Source: Hippopus hippopus (taxonomy: Eukaryota; Mollusca; Bivalvia; Cardiida; Cardiidae). Taken from it: 64,000 nt of DNA. Below the pieces are notes generated by a model that made no database searches, had not been told where the DNA came from, and saw only the letters and a list, made by a program, of their open reading frames with translations. Positions 11,830 through 23,937 of the stretch are shown here, piece after piece. The stretch covers positions 25,519,521-25,583,520 of the forward strand of contig OX328113.1 of the NCBI GenBank assembly GCA_946811185.2, written 5' to 3'. Each line of letters starts with the position of its first letter. Positions within the stretch are counted from its first letter, which is position 1. The translations under genes and the position numbers were made by a program.

Positions 11830-13145
11830 GTAAGTTTTTATTTACTATTGTTTCGACGATTGTTATGTGGGAAAGCAGCCACTGGCTTGGGAAGAATATT
11901 GTGCGAGGCACTGGTAAAAGAAAATCTATGGAAGCATGGATAGGTACACTGGCTCCAGCGATATAATTCAAATTATGTTAACCACCATACATACAAACTT
12001 TATTTACATCCTGTCGCGCCAATTCAGACCAACCTTTACAACATGTATTTATAAATCTCTTACGTAGTTTCTTTAAGGGCATTATTTTACTTAATAGGGT
12101 TCGATTCTCATTGGAAAACCATGCTTTTTCCAAGCAGGTTACTCTACATCGGTTGTGTGTGTACTTTTATTTTTTAATATCTCTATTTCGTCAGCTATCA
12201 TTGCTGTTCGATGGTAGCCCTTGACCAGCACAGCAAGTTGTAGTGGTCGAGTGGTTACGGGGTTTAACCTGTATCTGGAAGACCAGGGACCGTATATATT
12301 GACGATTCTGAATTAAAGATAATTAGGGCCAATCCTCTGGCAAAAGGGGGCTTCATGCATCTCCGTGATGGATGACAGCAAGCTCGTTATCACATGATTT
12401 TAGATCTATAAATCCGTTTTTTTCTAACAATCGGCTGAATCCTGATGTTGACTGGTCCTTTGACATACAGAAAATTGAACAATGGTAAAAAGTTTCGACC
12501 GATGTCAACCTGCGCAGGCTGACATAGGTTAATACTTTTTGCTGATGCATTAAGTCCCCTTTTTACAGAGCATGGTCAACATTTAAAAGAGAAAAAGGTA
12601 GTTTCAGAATTGCCAAAAAGCTATAGTAACTACGATACCATTGGCTGCATTCATCAACAGTTTAAGTCTAACTGTAACTTCAAGGACAAGGCTGCGGATT
12701 GGCTAACAAGGAACTTCTCAACCAATCAGATAGCTTGTTTTGGAAACAACAATGTACATGTAGAAGAAAAAATATAATTCTCATTAGATATGTCACAAGT
12801 TGTTATATTGATCAACAGTCCCAAAATTGAACTTAACTAACAATCTGATAGGCTTACACAAAAAGTTTCTGACAAACAGATGGCTGTTTTTTAGAATTTT
12901 GATGTAGAACGATACTTAGAGTTGCTTGTGACTGCGAAGGCAAACTCCTACATGTATTGATAATATTTTTATATTTGAATTTTCTTTTATCAGAAAGATT
13001 GCCGACTTTATTGACCATGTTTGGAAATACGGGGAACAGGCAAAGAGTTGCCACACCAGGGGCTGGTCAGCAGGGTACGGGAGCAGCAGGGTCAGCAATG
13101 ACCTACTTGGCTTTTTCAAGATTTTTTCCAGCCTTCGATTTCTAA
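11667..13145 (+). CDS. Small secreted protein, two exons, function unknown
   Basis: Exons 11667-11829 and 12994-13145 join in phase 1 (A|AA, Lys55) and give 104 residues. Residues 1-25 look like a cleavable signal peptide: hydrophobic VVVCHYLVLVLCVTI, likely cut near TTQA|PGP. The mature part of about 79 residues has no cysteine and is rich in Gly, Pro and Gln. It has one dibasic site (K55-R56) and an RQR triplet (70-72) that could be proprotein-convertase sites, framing LPTLLTMFGNTGN. The donor GTAAGT and a long pyrimidine-rich acceptor are good. No homology is recognised. It could be a neuropeptide precursor or a matrix or secretory peptide; this is inference. No transcript evidence is available here. 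Confidence 0.55.
11836..11995 (+). repeat. SINE-B fragment in the intron of the secreted-protein gene
   Basis: Inverse of the minus-strand copies (for example 45425-45736): GGGAAAGCAGCCACTGGCTT, ATGGAAGCATGGATAGGTAC, ATATAATTCAAATTATG. Confidence 0.75.
12338..12573 (-). repeat. MITE-2 copy
   Basis: GGGGGCTTCATGCATCTCC at left, GATGCATTAAGTCCCC at right; the hairpin is shortened to GTCAACCTGCGCAGGCTGAC. Confidence 0.8.
12994..13145 (+). CDS. Secreted-protein exon 2 (residues 55-104, stop)
   Basis: The acceptor follows a T-rich tract ending TTTTATCAG. It encodes KRLPTLLTMFGNTGNRQR, a Gly/Ala/Gln-rich stretch and a final aromatic tail ending FPAFDF, then TAA. A possible AATAAA poly(A) signal lies at 13453. 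Confidence 0.5.
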
Positions 13146-15532
13146 TTTCGGAACAAGTGTTAGACCTGCATCCTTATTTACCAACCAATCTATGATTTGC
13201 TGCATTCTTTTCAATTCCAAGTCTGGCAATCTGATTGGCTGAAATATTTCAGCCTATCAGATGGCTAAACTAGGAATTAAGTGACTGAAGAATATTCTAT
13301 GTTTGTTTGTTGTTGTAGACTGCGGGAGACTATGTATTGCTTTCCTTCGTATTAGATTTTCTTTGCATGTTGCCTCCAGCCTTTTGATTGGCCGAGTCAG
13401 GCTGTGTTAGTCAATCAGAATGCTTGTAGTAGAAATCAGAACTAGAGTCAGAAATAAAAATGGCTTATGAATGCAAACCCTATGCTGACCTTGTTTTAAA
13501 AAATAAAATGTTACTAGTACCATTTTGTGTTTGCGTCTTTTTTGCATCATCATCATCGTCGATGTCATCGTCATACATTGACCACGGACAAAGTGGAAGG
13601 ACACATAACTGTTCGAACAAGACTTTTCCGTACTTATTTTGAAACATTGCTATAGAAGGTCCAAGTAATTTATTTAAAGCTCTGCATTTTTTCCACCAAA
13701 ATACGTCTCATGCTGTGAACATTCTTGAAATTAGATGTTGGTGTAAATTGTTACATGGCTGTTTAGGATGAGTCTTACATACATGTAGCCCGTATTATAT
13801 AGGTTAAACCCTTTGTCTAACAATCATCGCGTGTAAACGACCATGCGGAAGACGGTTTCTGGTGCTTGCCTATCTTCATTTTTTCGCAATATTTTCTACC
13901 ATTTCGAAAAGGAGCATCATCATTTAAGATTACTTTAATTTTTCATCTGCAAATAATTTCGATTTGGACCAGTTTAAACTTATGCCGTCTACTAGAGTGA
14001 TAAAGAGGGCTTGGGTTGTAAAAACATTTCACTGAAGTTACATGTACATGTATATAGAAAAATGGATATATCTTTTTATGCTTTTAAGAATCAGGGCAAT
14101 ACAGTTTACCCGTTATTTTTATTGTACTATATTAGCCCTTACCGTGTTAGATGACACTTTCGAGCCGATAGTTATGTTGGCATATTTTTGCCACGAGATA
14201 CGAGAGGCATCAACCATAAAGGTATTTTTAAAAATCATTGGGTACATTTGGACTTGGGTACGTTTGGACTTGGGTACGTTTTCATTAGGGTATGCATTGA
14301 CTGTAAACATTGTTCTCGGGTTACTTTGCAATAATATTCACTTGACAAGGTGATGCAGTGCAGGAAACAAAAAGTATATACGAATAACATTTGAAGGTAT
14401 TTTCATTTCAAGAAAAAAGATTTTTACCTCCAGTTTCTTTTGCAACGGCTCTTGCGGAGTGTCAGCCTTTCGATTTTACTTCTATGATTTTGAGTGTCGA
14501 GTAGTGTTGGCACATCGTCAGACTTTAATCCCAGCCTAAAATTCCTAAAGCCGCTTTCCTGTGTGAGCTTTGGATCTAGACCTATTGAAATCTAACTGTC
14601 CTGAAAGTGTTGCGAACACAGTTCGGAATGATTCGATGGCATAAAATCCGTCTTGATTGTCCTACCCCGGTTTTATTCGTTGAATCTTTTTTTTCTCCTT
14701 TTTTAAAAAAATCTCTAGTACAGTCGAATATATACTGACTCTATGGTTCCACGAATCGTCCTTGAGGCCATAGGTTGCACAAATTGTCATTTTTTCGACT
14801 GAATTTTCATTTGACACTTGAATAACTACATCCGATCTTCAGCATATGTAACGGAAGATAACCAACCTCAACTATGACATCACACGAGGACGGAAGGTAA
14901 CCGAATCAGGGGAAGTAAGCGATGCACAATTTTTAGGGCCGTAAATCATCGTGACAATTCAACCGTGGTTTATGGCATGTTAGTGGGTGATAATTGTGGA
15001 AAATGTCGTACATATGTTTTATTGACATCATTTGCAGATGATTGAATGGAAAAAACAGCCAAGTTAAAAAATTATTGGATTTGCCCTGTAAACTTGACAA
15101 ATTTTTTGTTTTGAATAACATTTAACTTGTCGTCTGCAAATGCTTTCATTTTTGACCAGGCTAAAATTTTGTCATGTGGTAAAGAGCTAAGCACACATAC
15201 ATACACATGTGTGACAGACATGAAGCTATTACACAAGATTGCTGGCCTTTGGCCAAGGGAGCTTATAATAAAAAGGTGCTTTAAAGCGGTTGCATATTGA
15301 ACCATAAATACAATGTTGGCAATATAACATAAGAGAACAACCAGGTACAAATAACAAAATTTAATCAGGCCAACAACATCTGTAATAGTGAAAAATAACA
15401 AAGAGATAAGATTATTGCATATTCTTCTATAGATTACAGAAAAATCAATTACTTGTGCCACTGCTCTAGCAGTTTTGTCTCCCTGTACAGAGAAATATGC
15501 AGGTATTTAGCCATGCTTTGGTAAAAGGGGGT
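13146..15532. other. No gene seen; CCAAT-containing foldbacks
   Basis: Short inverted repeats with ATTGGCT/AGCCAAT-like arms lie near 13220-13280 and 13380-13425. No supported exon. Confidence 0.4.
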
Positions 15533-15761
15533 TTAACTCTTTACCAAACGACAAAATTTTTGACTGGTCCAAATTGAAAGCACTTGCAGACGACAAAATA
15601 AACGTAACTCAAAAATTGAAATTTGTTTCCAGCAGGGTAGAAAACATTGTGAGAAAAGGAGAAAATGCTGGTTACCAGCATTTTCTCCTTTTCCCACGAT
15701 GTTTTCAAAAGGCTTCTATCTCAGGGTCGTAAAAACCAGGGACTGTTTGGTAAAGGGTTAA
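15533..15761 (+). repeat. MITE-1 copy (TTAA-bounded)
   Basis: Type copy in the plus sense: TTAACTCTTTACCAAACGAC, CCAAATTGAAAGCA, central 65-bp palindrome, GGTAAAGGGTTAA. It shares its right TTAA with the next copy. Confidence 0.92.
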
Positions 15762-15986
15762 CTCCTTTCCAAACGACAAAATTTTAGACTGGTCCAAATT
15801 GAAAGCATTTGCAGATGACAAAATTAAGGTGACTCAAAAATTGAAATTTGTTCTGGGAGGGTGGAAAACATTGTGGGAAAAGGAGAAAATGCTGGTTTTC
15901 CAGCATTTTCTCCTTTTCTCACGATGTTTTCGAAACGCTTCTTTTTCAGGGCAGTAAAAACCATGGATTGTTTGGGAAAAGGTTAA
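15758..15986 (+). repeat. MITE-1 copy, tandem with the preceding one
   Basis: Same orientation; palindrome GGAGAAAATGCTGGTTTTCC variant at centre; right TTAA at 15983 abuts a MITE-2 copy. Confidence 0.92.
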
Positions 15987-16199
15987 TGCATCTTCTTGAT
16001 GCATTATACTAAGTCATCACATGATCATGGATCTATAAAATCCATTTTGTATAGAAGCTGGCTGAATCCTGCGGTAGACTGTCCTTTGAAAAGCAGAAAA
16101 TTGACCAATAGCAAAAACTTTCGACCCAGACTGCCCAGGCTGACTGGATTTATAAATTTTCCAGGTGACTTCAACCCTCTTTTCACAGAGCATGGCTGA
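15987..16199 (-). repeat. MITE-2 copy, diverged
   Basis: ATGCATCTTCTTGATGCATT at left, CCCTCTTTTCACAGAGCATG at right; hairpin mostly lost (CAGACTGCCCAGGCTGA). Confidence 0.75.
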
Positions 16200-16515
16200 A
16201 ATATTTTTGTACTTGGGCTCTCTGACACTGCGCTAAAGATATTGATATCTTCACAAGAAATTAATGTTGATTGCAACAATAAATTGTTGATACTTTTGTT
16301 ATGTAAGAAAAAGGAAAACAGTTTGATTTTACGTATGATCAAGATATAATTTCACCTGTGAACAACAAATTCCACATGTTTGTTCGTAGCTTTGCCACTT
16401 GAGGGTCATTAAAACTTGATATTTTATGGTAGAAGGTTCGATTGAGTGAAAATTAATTAAGTCTGCCAATGCTTTCAATTTGGACTGTCCTGGAATTTAG
16501 TAGCTTGGTAAAGAG

Positions 16516-16743
16516 TTAACCCTTTACCAAACAATCCCTTGTTTTCACAACCCTGAGGAAGAGGCCTTTTAAAAACATTGTGGAAAAAGAAGAAAATGCT
16601 GGTAACCAGCATTTTCTCCTTTTCCTCCAATGTTTTCTACCATATCAAAACACTTGAGTGCATTTGTACCTCTTTCAAATTTGTTGTCTGCAGATGCTTT
16701 CAATTTGGAAGGGTCTAAAGTTTGTTGTTCAGGAAAGGGTTAA
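16516..16743 (-). repeat. MITE-1 copy
   Basis: TTAACCCTTTACCAAACAAT at left and AAAGGGTTAA at right; central palindrome AATGCTGGTAACCAGCATT. A decayed end of another copy precedes it (16430-16515). Confidence 0.92.
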
Positions 16744-16798
16744 TATACGTTTGACTGCACATGTATATTTGTTCATTGACCCTGCATGGGATATCTGA

Positions 16799-17170
16799 TT
16801 TGTGATAGGCAATTCTAATATCTTTAGATATCTAAAACAAACAAGAATATCACAAAGACTAATAAATGCTCCTAAATATTTAACAAAATCAAGGGGTAGA
16901 AGGACAAAAGATGGGGCTGCTAAATGCAGTTAAGATTGCATGGAAGTTATTTGGCATCCCTTGTGTACGTAGTAAACAAGTTGATATGTGATAGGCAATT
17001 CTAATATCTTTAGATATCTAAAACAAACAAGAATATCACTAAGACTAATAAATGCTCCTAAATATTTAACAAAATCAAGGGGTAGATGGACAAAAGATGG
17101 GGCTGCTAAATGCAGTTAAGACTGCATGGAAGTTATTTGGCATCCCTTGTGTACGTAGTAAACAAGTTAG
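16799..17170 (+). repeat. 186-bp tandem duplication, nearly identical units
   Basis: TGTGATAGGCAATTCTAATA starts at 16801 and 16987. The units differ at only a few bases, so the duplication is recent. No coding potential recognised. Confidence 0.85.
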
Positions 17171-17253
17171 CCTTTTGTCATAATGTTTTTACAAGTGATC
17201 TGTCTGCGATGTGACAACAAGACAATCTTAGTATAAACAGACTGACATGTATT

Positions 17254-17474
17254 CCCTTTACCAAACAATCATCAGTGTTAACACTCGTCAAAAAAATTTT
17301 TGACAACGTTGCATGAAAAGAAAAAAAATGCTGATAACTGGCATTTTTTCCTTTTCCCAAATGTTTTCTGCATATCCAAAGATAATGCAGTTTTTGAATC
17401 GCAAATTTTTGCATGAAAGCAAATTATTTCAATTTGCAAAGATCTAAAATTTTAGTGTTAGGTAAAGTGTTAAC
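17254..17474 (-). repeat. MITE-1 copy
   Basis: CCCTTTACCAAACAATCATC at left, GGTAAAGTGTTAA at right; palindrome partly decayed. Confidence 0.85.
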
Positions 17475-17584
17475 GAACTGTCATGTTAATCAGACATATG
17501 GAACTCTTAGATCTCTGACTGAGTAAATGGACATAAATAGTCAGTAAGAATAACAAAGACATTGTTAGAAGAGATTTAGCCACA

Positions 17585-17843
17585 TATGGCTTGCAACACA
17601 CCAAAAGGGGCATTTGTGTAAAGTGTTGTCTCGGATCAGCCTGCGCAGTCCGCGCAGGCTAATCCGAGACAGCACTTTACGTCTACATTAAACTTTGTCC
17701 TTCAGTAGGCATGCGCAAAACAGAATATTACATAAAAACGGAAAGTGTTGTTTTGGATTAGCCTGCGTGGACTGCGCAGGCTGATCCGAGATGACACTTT
17801 ACGCAAATGTCGGAATGGCCCTTTTCGTGTGTTGCAGGCCATA
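17585..17843. repeat. MITE-4 foldback with 25-bp terminal inverted repeats and two internal GC hairpins
   Basis: Ends TATGGCTTGCAACACACCAA and TTGGTGTG-like inverse CGTGTGTTGCAGGCCATA. Two copies of a GATCAGCCTGCGC-type hairpin lie inside (17632-17665 and 17757-17790), each framed by AAAGTGTTGT. Confidence 0.8.
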
Positions 17844-17954
17844 TGATCATTTGATTTGCCGTCTGCAAATGCTTTCAATTTGGAGAAGTCTTAAATTTTG
17901 TCATCTAGTAAAGAGATAAAGGGGGTTATTTAGCTTTTGATTACTTGTCTTACA

Positions 17955-18184
17955 TGTAACTCTTTACCAAACGACAAAATTTTGTACATGTCCAAATTGA
18001 AAGCATTTGCAGATGAAAAAATAAAAGTGACTCAAATGATGAATGCAGTCCTTGATAGGGTAGCAAAAATTGTGGAAAATAAGAAAATGCTGGTTACCAG
18101 TATTTTTTCCTTTTCAAACAATGTTTTCAAAAGCCTTCTTCCTCAGGGTCATTAAAAATTGTGATTGTTTGGTAAATGGGTTAA
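17955..18184 (+). repeat. MITE-1 copy
   Basis: TAACTCTTTACCAAACGAC at left, GGTAAATGGGTTAA at right; palindrome diverged (TGGTTACCAGTATTTT). Confidence 0.88.
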
Positions 18185-18350
18185 TTTTAAAAAATTATTC
18201 AGGCTTTAGTTACACTGGGTGGCAGCTGGCAAACAAGTATAGATGAAAGACAAGTGTAAAAAAAAATCAGTGGTATGAATTAATGCAAGTCCTAACTCTG
18301 ATTAAGAAAGCAAAATTTTAGAAACTGTACATGCAAATTAAAGCATTTGT

Positions 18351-18587
18351 ATGATTGACTGATTGAATGGTGTTTTACACCACTTTCAACATTATTTCAG
18401 TCATATCACGGCAGCATCACACATATTTATGTATTTACTGGGTTTCAATGGTACTACGTTAAAGCTCTGAAGTGTCTTGTGATAGGACACTCCCATGAAC
18501 CACCAAAATGAATAAAGTAAGACTTGAACCCGGGGCCTCCAGGTCATGAGTCCTACAATTTACCACTGAGCCATGCAGGACCCCTCA
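18351..18587 (-). repeat. SINE-A copy
   Basis: Tail ATGATTGACTGATTGAATGG at left. Minus-strand head with B-box-like GGTTCAAGTC region (CTTGAACCCGGGGCC on plus) and A-box-like GGCTCAGTGG (CCACTGAGCC on plus). Confidence 0.8.
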
Positions 18588-18639
18588 AGCTTTGTAACCA
18601 AAAAAATAAAACATGGTTAAGACCATGGGATTTGACTTT

Positions 18640-18866
18640 AGTATAGTTTAGTTTTAACATGTTTATTTTACATCCATTGAGAAACAAGTTCTAACAACTT
18701 ATACTAATCTCTCTCGATTCTGCTTCCTGGGAACTACACCAGTACTTGCACTGAATGTGTGGGACAATGAAAAATCCCAAAGTTGACACCAGCTTCCAGA
18801 TCTCGACCTTGGGACCTTTTGGTTGCAAGGCCGATGCTCTACCTTACAACCACGGACACCACCACA
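18640..18866 (-). repeat. SINE-C copy with 11-bp target duplication
   Basis: Flanked by GATTTGACTTT at 18629-18639 and 18867-18877. tRNA-like head on the minus strand; related to 44964-45182. It split a MITE-1 whose 3' half follows. Confidence 0.85.
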
Positions 18867-18877
18867 GATTTGACTTT

Positions 18878-18993
18878 GAAAAGGTAGAAAATATTGTGGG
18901 AAGAGGAGAAAATGCTGGTTACCAGCATTTTCTTCTTTTCCTACAATGTTTTCACAAGTCTTTCTCCTCATGGGATTATTTGTTAGAGGGTTA
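18878..18993 (+). repeat. MITE-1 right part
   Basis: GTAGAAAATATTGTGGGAAG, palindrome, AGAGGGTTAA. Confidence 0.85.
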
Positions 18994-19726
18994 ACATCCC
19001 GTCTTTTTTTCCTCTCTCTCTCTCTCTTTCTTAAATGCACAATGCAAAAGCAAATAATTATACCTGAGTATTAAAATACTATATATTTTAAAGAAATATA
19101 TACAAATCAAAAAGAAAAAAAAAAAAAACCATATAAAAATCATGAAATCCTGCGCTTCAAAAACTGTTCCCTCAATTTTTAAATTCATTTGTATACTTAC
19201 AAACTTAAGGCCTCTGGCCCATATTACAAAACAATAATACATGCATTAACATACTATCTCCACTGTTCTTGCAATATATAATAAATACATACGCAGCAAG
19301 TAATATAAGAGAGTATTGGAGAAGGTAAACTTATTGAATCAAATAACACATATACATGTGCTGCTCTTCAAATCGACAGATTTTAGAAACATTATGGGAA
19401 ATGGATATATGGCTTGTCAAAAGCAATGACTCTTTTTCCAACTATGTTTCCTATTTCATTAAACATACAACCCCCTGAAAAAAAAAAAAAATGCAGCAAA
19501 CAACCACAAATAAACCCATGAAAACTTAGGATTATCAACACAAAATTAAGGGTTTTACACATGAATACAAGCGAAAACATTGTGGCAAAAGTGGACAGTT
19601 CTCATTATGACAAAAGCTGTAAAAGAAATCCATGTATATCAACAAGACATTGGAATGTTGGAGACATCCTATGATGCAGACATACGTACAACCTAAAAGA
19701 GAAAGCAGTTCCCTAACCCTGCATGA

Positions 19727-19916
19727 CCCTACAGAAGAAGACATGAAAACACCGTGCAAAAAGGAGAAACTGCTGGTATCCAGGAGTTTCTCCTTTTTCC
19801 ACAATGTTTTCTACCATTTCTCAGACAAATTTCATCATTTTAGACACATTTAATTTGTTGTCTGTAAATGCTTTCAATTTGAACTGGTCTAAATTTTGTA
19901 AAGTGGGAAAGGGTTA
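19727..19916 (-). repeat. MITE-1 copy, left end decayed
   Basis: Palindrome GGAGAAACTGCTGGTATCCA ...; GTCTGTAAATGCTTTCAATT; right GGGAAAGGGTTAA. Confidence 0.8.
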
Positions 19917-20809
19917 ATTTTCAACAACCACCAATTTCAGACCCCAATAGGCCATCGAATTTCATTAAGTGACCCATCAAAACTTGTCTTCATAATAGTG
20001 GAACCTAATTGACAGCAAAATTTGATAACAACCTCTGACTTATCCTAATCACGACAGGAACACATTTACATGTCAAACTGTTAATTACCGTTTGACAATA
20101 GCGTCAACAATGCAGAATCATGTCATAATGACCAACAAAATGCCTTATCAGCTTGCGTGCAGACAATGTGAAAAGGGAACGAAATTGCGTTTTGTCTCCC
20201 TTCAGGGAACAGAATTTTGTTCCATTACCACTATATCAAGTGGAATGCAGTTTTTGATTCGGTTATAAGTAGTTACTATAAATCAAGTGTGCTATTCACT
20301 GACAACCTCAACCTAGGATTGCTATGGCATAAGAAGTTGTTCTTGAGTACAATGAGTCTTTTAGACAGGCTTATATTCACATTTACACAGTGCTTGTCTT
20401 TTTCATGAATTTCTTGCCATATATCCCAGAAACATAGAGTAATTTTGTTCAAAAGGTTGGTTATGCTGAGATTTCTTGGTGACTGCTTTGACCTACTTTC
20501 GTTTTTTTTTTTTCACGTACAGTATAAATTTCTTTTGGTCCTAAAAATGTTTTTTAATTGAAAAAGCATTTTCTTCATACTTTATCAACAGTGGTAACAT
20601 ATAGTTTTAGTACAGAACAGATCTATCTTTAAAGAATTAATGTGTAAAAAATGTAATTTGCAACATACCCCCCTCCCCGAACTAGCACTGATTTATTCAG
20701 CGACCATTTTCTTAAGCGATGATTATTTAATTGTCCCTAGCGTGGTCATTTAATATGATTGTAGGAAAGAAAGTATCAGGAAAAAAAGAATCAGGATAAA
20801 AAGTATCAG
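19917..20809. other. No gene seen
   Basis: AT-rich, no supported exon; AGTATCAGGAAAAAAAGAAT motifs near 20770 recur at 23030-23240, flanking the next element. Confidence 0.45.
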
Positions 20810-23032
20810 AAAACAAGAGGGCCAAGATGGCCCTGGATCGCTCACCTGAATTTTTGAGAGGACCATAACCAACTTTTTTTTAAAGTATTGAAATTTTGGA
20901 AACAAAATCAGTATTTTGCCAAGCAGTTATAAAAAGGTCACCTGTAAAAATCATTTCAAAATCTGTCACCACCCCTACAATCATCACCACAGGCATGTTT
21001 TTGACGAATCAGAATTCTGCAAATAAATTTTAGGATAGGTCACCCAAAGACCTTATCTTGAACAAGAGCACATGCCCGATAGTGGCTAAAAAGATTAAGT
21101 TGAACAAGAGCACCTCATGAGAGTGCCAATGATTGGCTGTTGGAATCTTGCTGGATAGTAAAATAAAATTCCAAATCGCAAAAGAGGCATAATTTGGACA
21201 AAACAATTTTGGAGTTAACTGCCCTTATTGTATGGGTTGCTTTTTACTAGTGAACAATTATTCCGAGTTTTAAGTACATGTGTTGAATGGAAGCCGAGAT
21301 ATAACAAAATGTCGAAGTTTTTGCACAACAACAACAAAGCAGATGACGCCAACAGGGCTATGTCAATACCTCGATGTTTTCTTTGAAAACAGCTAAGCTA
21401 AATAAGGGGTATAATATAAGGATCATTTCTGTGAAATAACTTCAAAATCTGAATAGTGGTTTCAGAGAACACAAAATTTTTAAGAATTTCTTCATGTCCT
21501 CAGAGAGCAAATAGCTTCCACCCACCACAGCCATGTTTCTTGACAGATCAAAATTTCGCGAATAAATTTTCAAAAGGGGCACCTAAGGAACATTTCTGTA
21601 AAATTATTTCAAAATCTGACAAGTGGTTTAGGAGAAGAAGAATTTCAAAGAATTTCTTTAAGTCCATACAGTGCACAGATGCCCATCCCCACCCAGGCCA
21701 TGTTTATCGACGGATCAAAATTACACAAACAAACTTTAAAAAGGGTTACCCAAGGAACATATCCGTGAAATTATTTCAAAATCTGACCAGTGGTTTCAGA
21801 GGAGAAGATTATCAAAGAATTTCTTGGAAAATTCCATTTGGTTGCCATGGCAACCAGAGTTTTTGATGAATCAAATTCTGTGAACAATTTTCAAAGGGGA
21901 CGTCCCAAGGAACATTCCAGCCAAGTTTGGTCCAAATCAGCCAAGCGATTTAGGAGGAGAAGATGTTTTAAGAATTGTTGACACTGCTGGACGCCAAGAG
22001 CCCCCCCCCTCCACAACAGCCATGTTTTTTAACGGATCAAAATTTCGCGAACAGTTTTTGAAAAGGGTCACCCAAGGAACATATCTGTGAAATTATTTCA
22101 AAATCTGACCAGCGGTTTCAGAGGAGAAGATTTTTAAAGAATTTCTTGGAAAATTCCATTTGGTTGCCATGGCAATCAGAGTTTTTGATGAAATCAAACT
22201 CTGTGAACAATTTTTAAAGAGGACCTCCCAAGGAACATTCCAGCCAAGTTTAGTCCAAATCGGCCAAGCGGTGTAGGAGGAGATGTTTAAAGAATTGTTG
22301 ACACCGCTGGACGCCAAGAGCCCCCCCCCTCCACCACGGCCATGTTTTTCGATGGATCAAAATTTTGCGAACATTTTTGAAAAGGGTCACCCAAGGAACA
22401 TATCTGTGAAATTATTTCAAAATCTGACCAGCGGTTTCAGAGAAGAAGATTTTTAAAGAATTTCTTGGAAAATTCCATTTGGTTGCCATGGCAACCAGAG
22501 TTTTTGATGAAATCAAATTCTGTGAATAATTTTTAAAGAGGACCTCCCAAGGAACATTCCAGCCAAGTTTGGTCCAAATCGGCCAAGCGGTGTAGGAGGA
22601 GAAGATGTTTAAAGAATTGTTGACACTGCTGGACGCCAAGAGCCCCCCCCCCTCCACCACGGCCATGTTTTTCAACGGATCAAAATTTCGCGAACAAATT
22701 TTGAAAAGGGTCACCCAAGAAACATACCTGTGAAATTATTTCAAAATCTGACCAGCGGTTTCAGAGGAGAAGATTTTTAAAGAATTTCTTGAAAAATTCC
22801 ATTTGGTTGCCATGGCAACCAGAGTTTTTGATGAAATCAAATTCTGTGAACTGTTTTTAAAGAGGACCTCCCAAGGAACATTCCAGCCAAGTTTAGTCCA
22901 AATCAGCCAAGCCGTTTAGGAGGAGAAGATGTTTAAAGAATTGTTGACGCAGCACGACGGACGACGCACGACGGACACAGCGTGCCCCTAAAAGCTCCCC
23001 TTGAGCATGTTGTGCTCAGGTGAGCTAATAAG
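20810..23032 (+). mobile_element. Large Pearl-like element, core of about 160-bp monomers in 321-bp dimers
   Basis: Starts ACAAGAGGGCCAAGATGGCC ... GCTCACCTGA and ends TCAGGTGAGC (inverted ends). An ACGACGGACGACGCACGACG tract precedes the right end. The core motif TTATTTCAAAATCTGACCAG occurs near 21605, 21772, 22093, 22414 and 22737. Another dispersed repeat lies inside at 21062-21405. Confidence 0.75.
21062..21405 (+). repeat. Dispersed repeat nested in the Pearl-like element
   Basis: AACAAGAGCACATGCCCGAT start; GAGATATAACAAAATGTCGA and TTTTTGCACAACAACAAC are shared with 61970-62250. Confidence 0.6.
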
Positions 23033-23329
23033 TATCAGGAAAAAAAGAATCAGTTGACAAAAAGAGACTAAGTTAATCTGGTATATCATGTAAAAATTTA
23101 ATTGATAGATTATAATGACTTTGTTAAAGAAAAAACGTGATATTTGCACATTTTTCTTATTACTTTTTTTCAGGAAAAAAATTATCGGAAAAAAAGTATC
23201 ATTTTTTGCTAAGAAAGGAAGTATCAGGAAAAAAAGAATCTGTTTCTGTCAGTGCTGTGATACTCCATCAATATTTATTTTAAATCATATAATTATGATT
23301 TTGATATTTTATGTAACTGATTTTTGACA

Positions 23330-23600
23330 TTTTTGGGGGGGAACTTTCATCAAAATCCAGTACAGTTCTTTTCGGTAATTCCCTGTGGCATACCCCCTCT
23401 GCATAGCAACGCATTACAATATTACGTAAAGCGCGAGAAAGGTAGGGTAAATTACATCATATTTCCATCTGGTTGAGAGGCCAACACATTTTACCTAGGT
23501 AACTAGTGCACAGGATTTACTGTTTCCGCCTTCAATTGAAGAGTTAGAATATAAAACAGTATTTTTCACTGGTCGTAACCATGAAATATCGAAAAACATT
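23330..23600 (+). repeat. Dispersed repeat G, copy 1
   Basis: Inverse match to 35735-36000: CCAGTACAGTTCTTTTCGGT, GGCATACCCCC, ACTGGTCGTAACCATGAA. Confidence 0.65.
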
Positions 23601-23675
23601 TCACCATTATTTCTCGATAAACTACTGGAAAGCATTAAATAAATAAAGTGGATATTTTATCACCAGGAAAAGACC

Positions 23676-23903
23676 TTTAACCCTTTACCAGACAACAAAA
23701 TTTTAGCCTTATCCAAATTGAAAGCATTTGCAGACGACAATTTCAATGTGGCTTAAATGGTGCATTTTTTCTTTGATAGGGTAGAAAACATTGTGAGAAA
23801 AGGAGAAAATGCTGGTTACCAGCATTTTCTCCTTTTCCCGTAATGTTTTCAAAAGGCTTCTCTCTCAGGGTCATTAAAAGTCGGCATTGTGTGGTAAAGG
23901 GTT
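23676..23903 (+). repeat. MITE-1 copy
   Basis: TTAACCCTTTACCAGACAAC; GAAAGCATTTGCAGACGACA; near-perfect palindrome; GGTAAAGGG. Confidence 0.92.
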
Positions 23904-23937
23904 TTGGTTGTAGCTACAATATGTTTCAGAAAATGGG

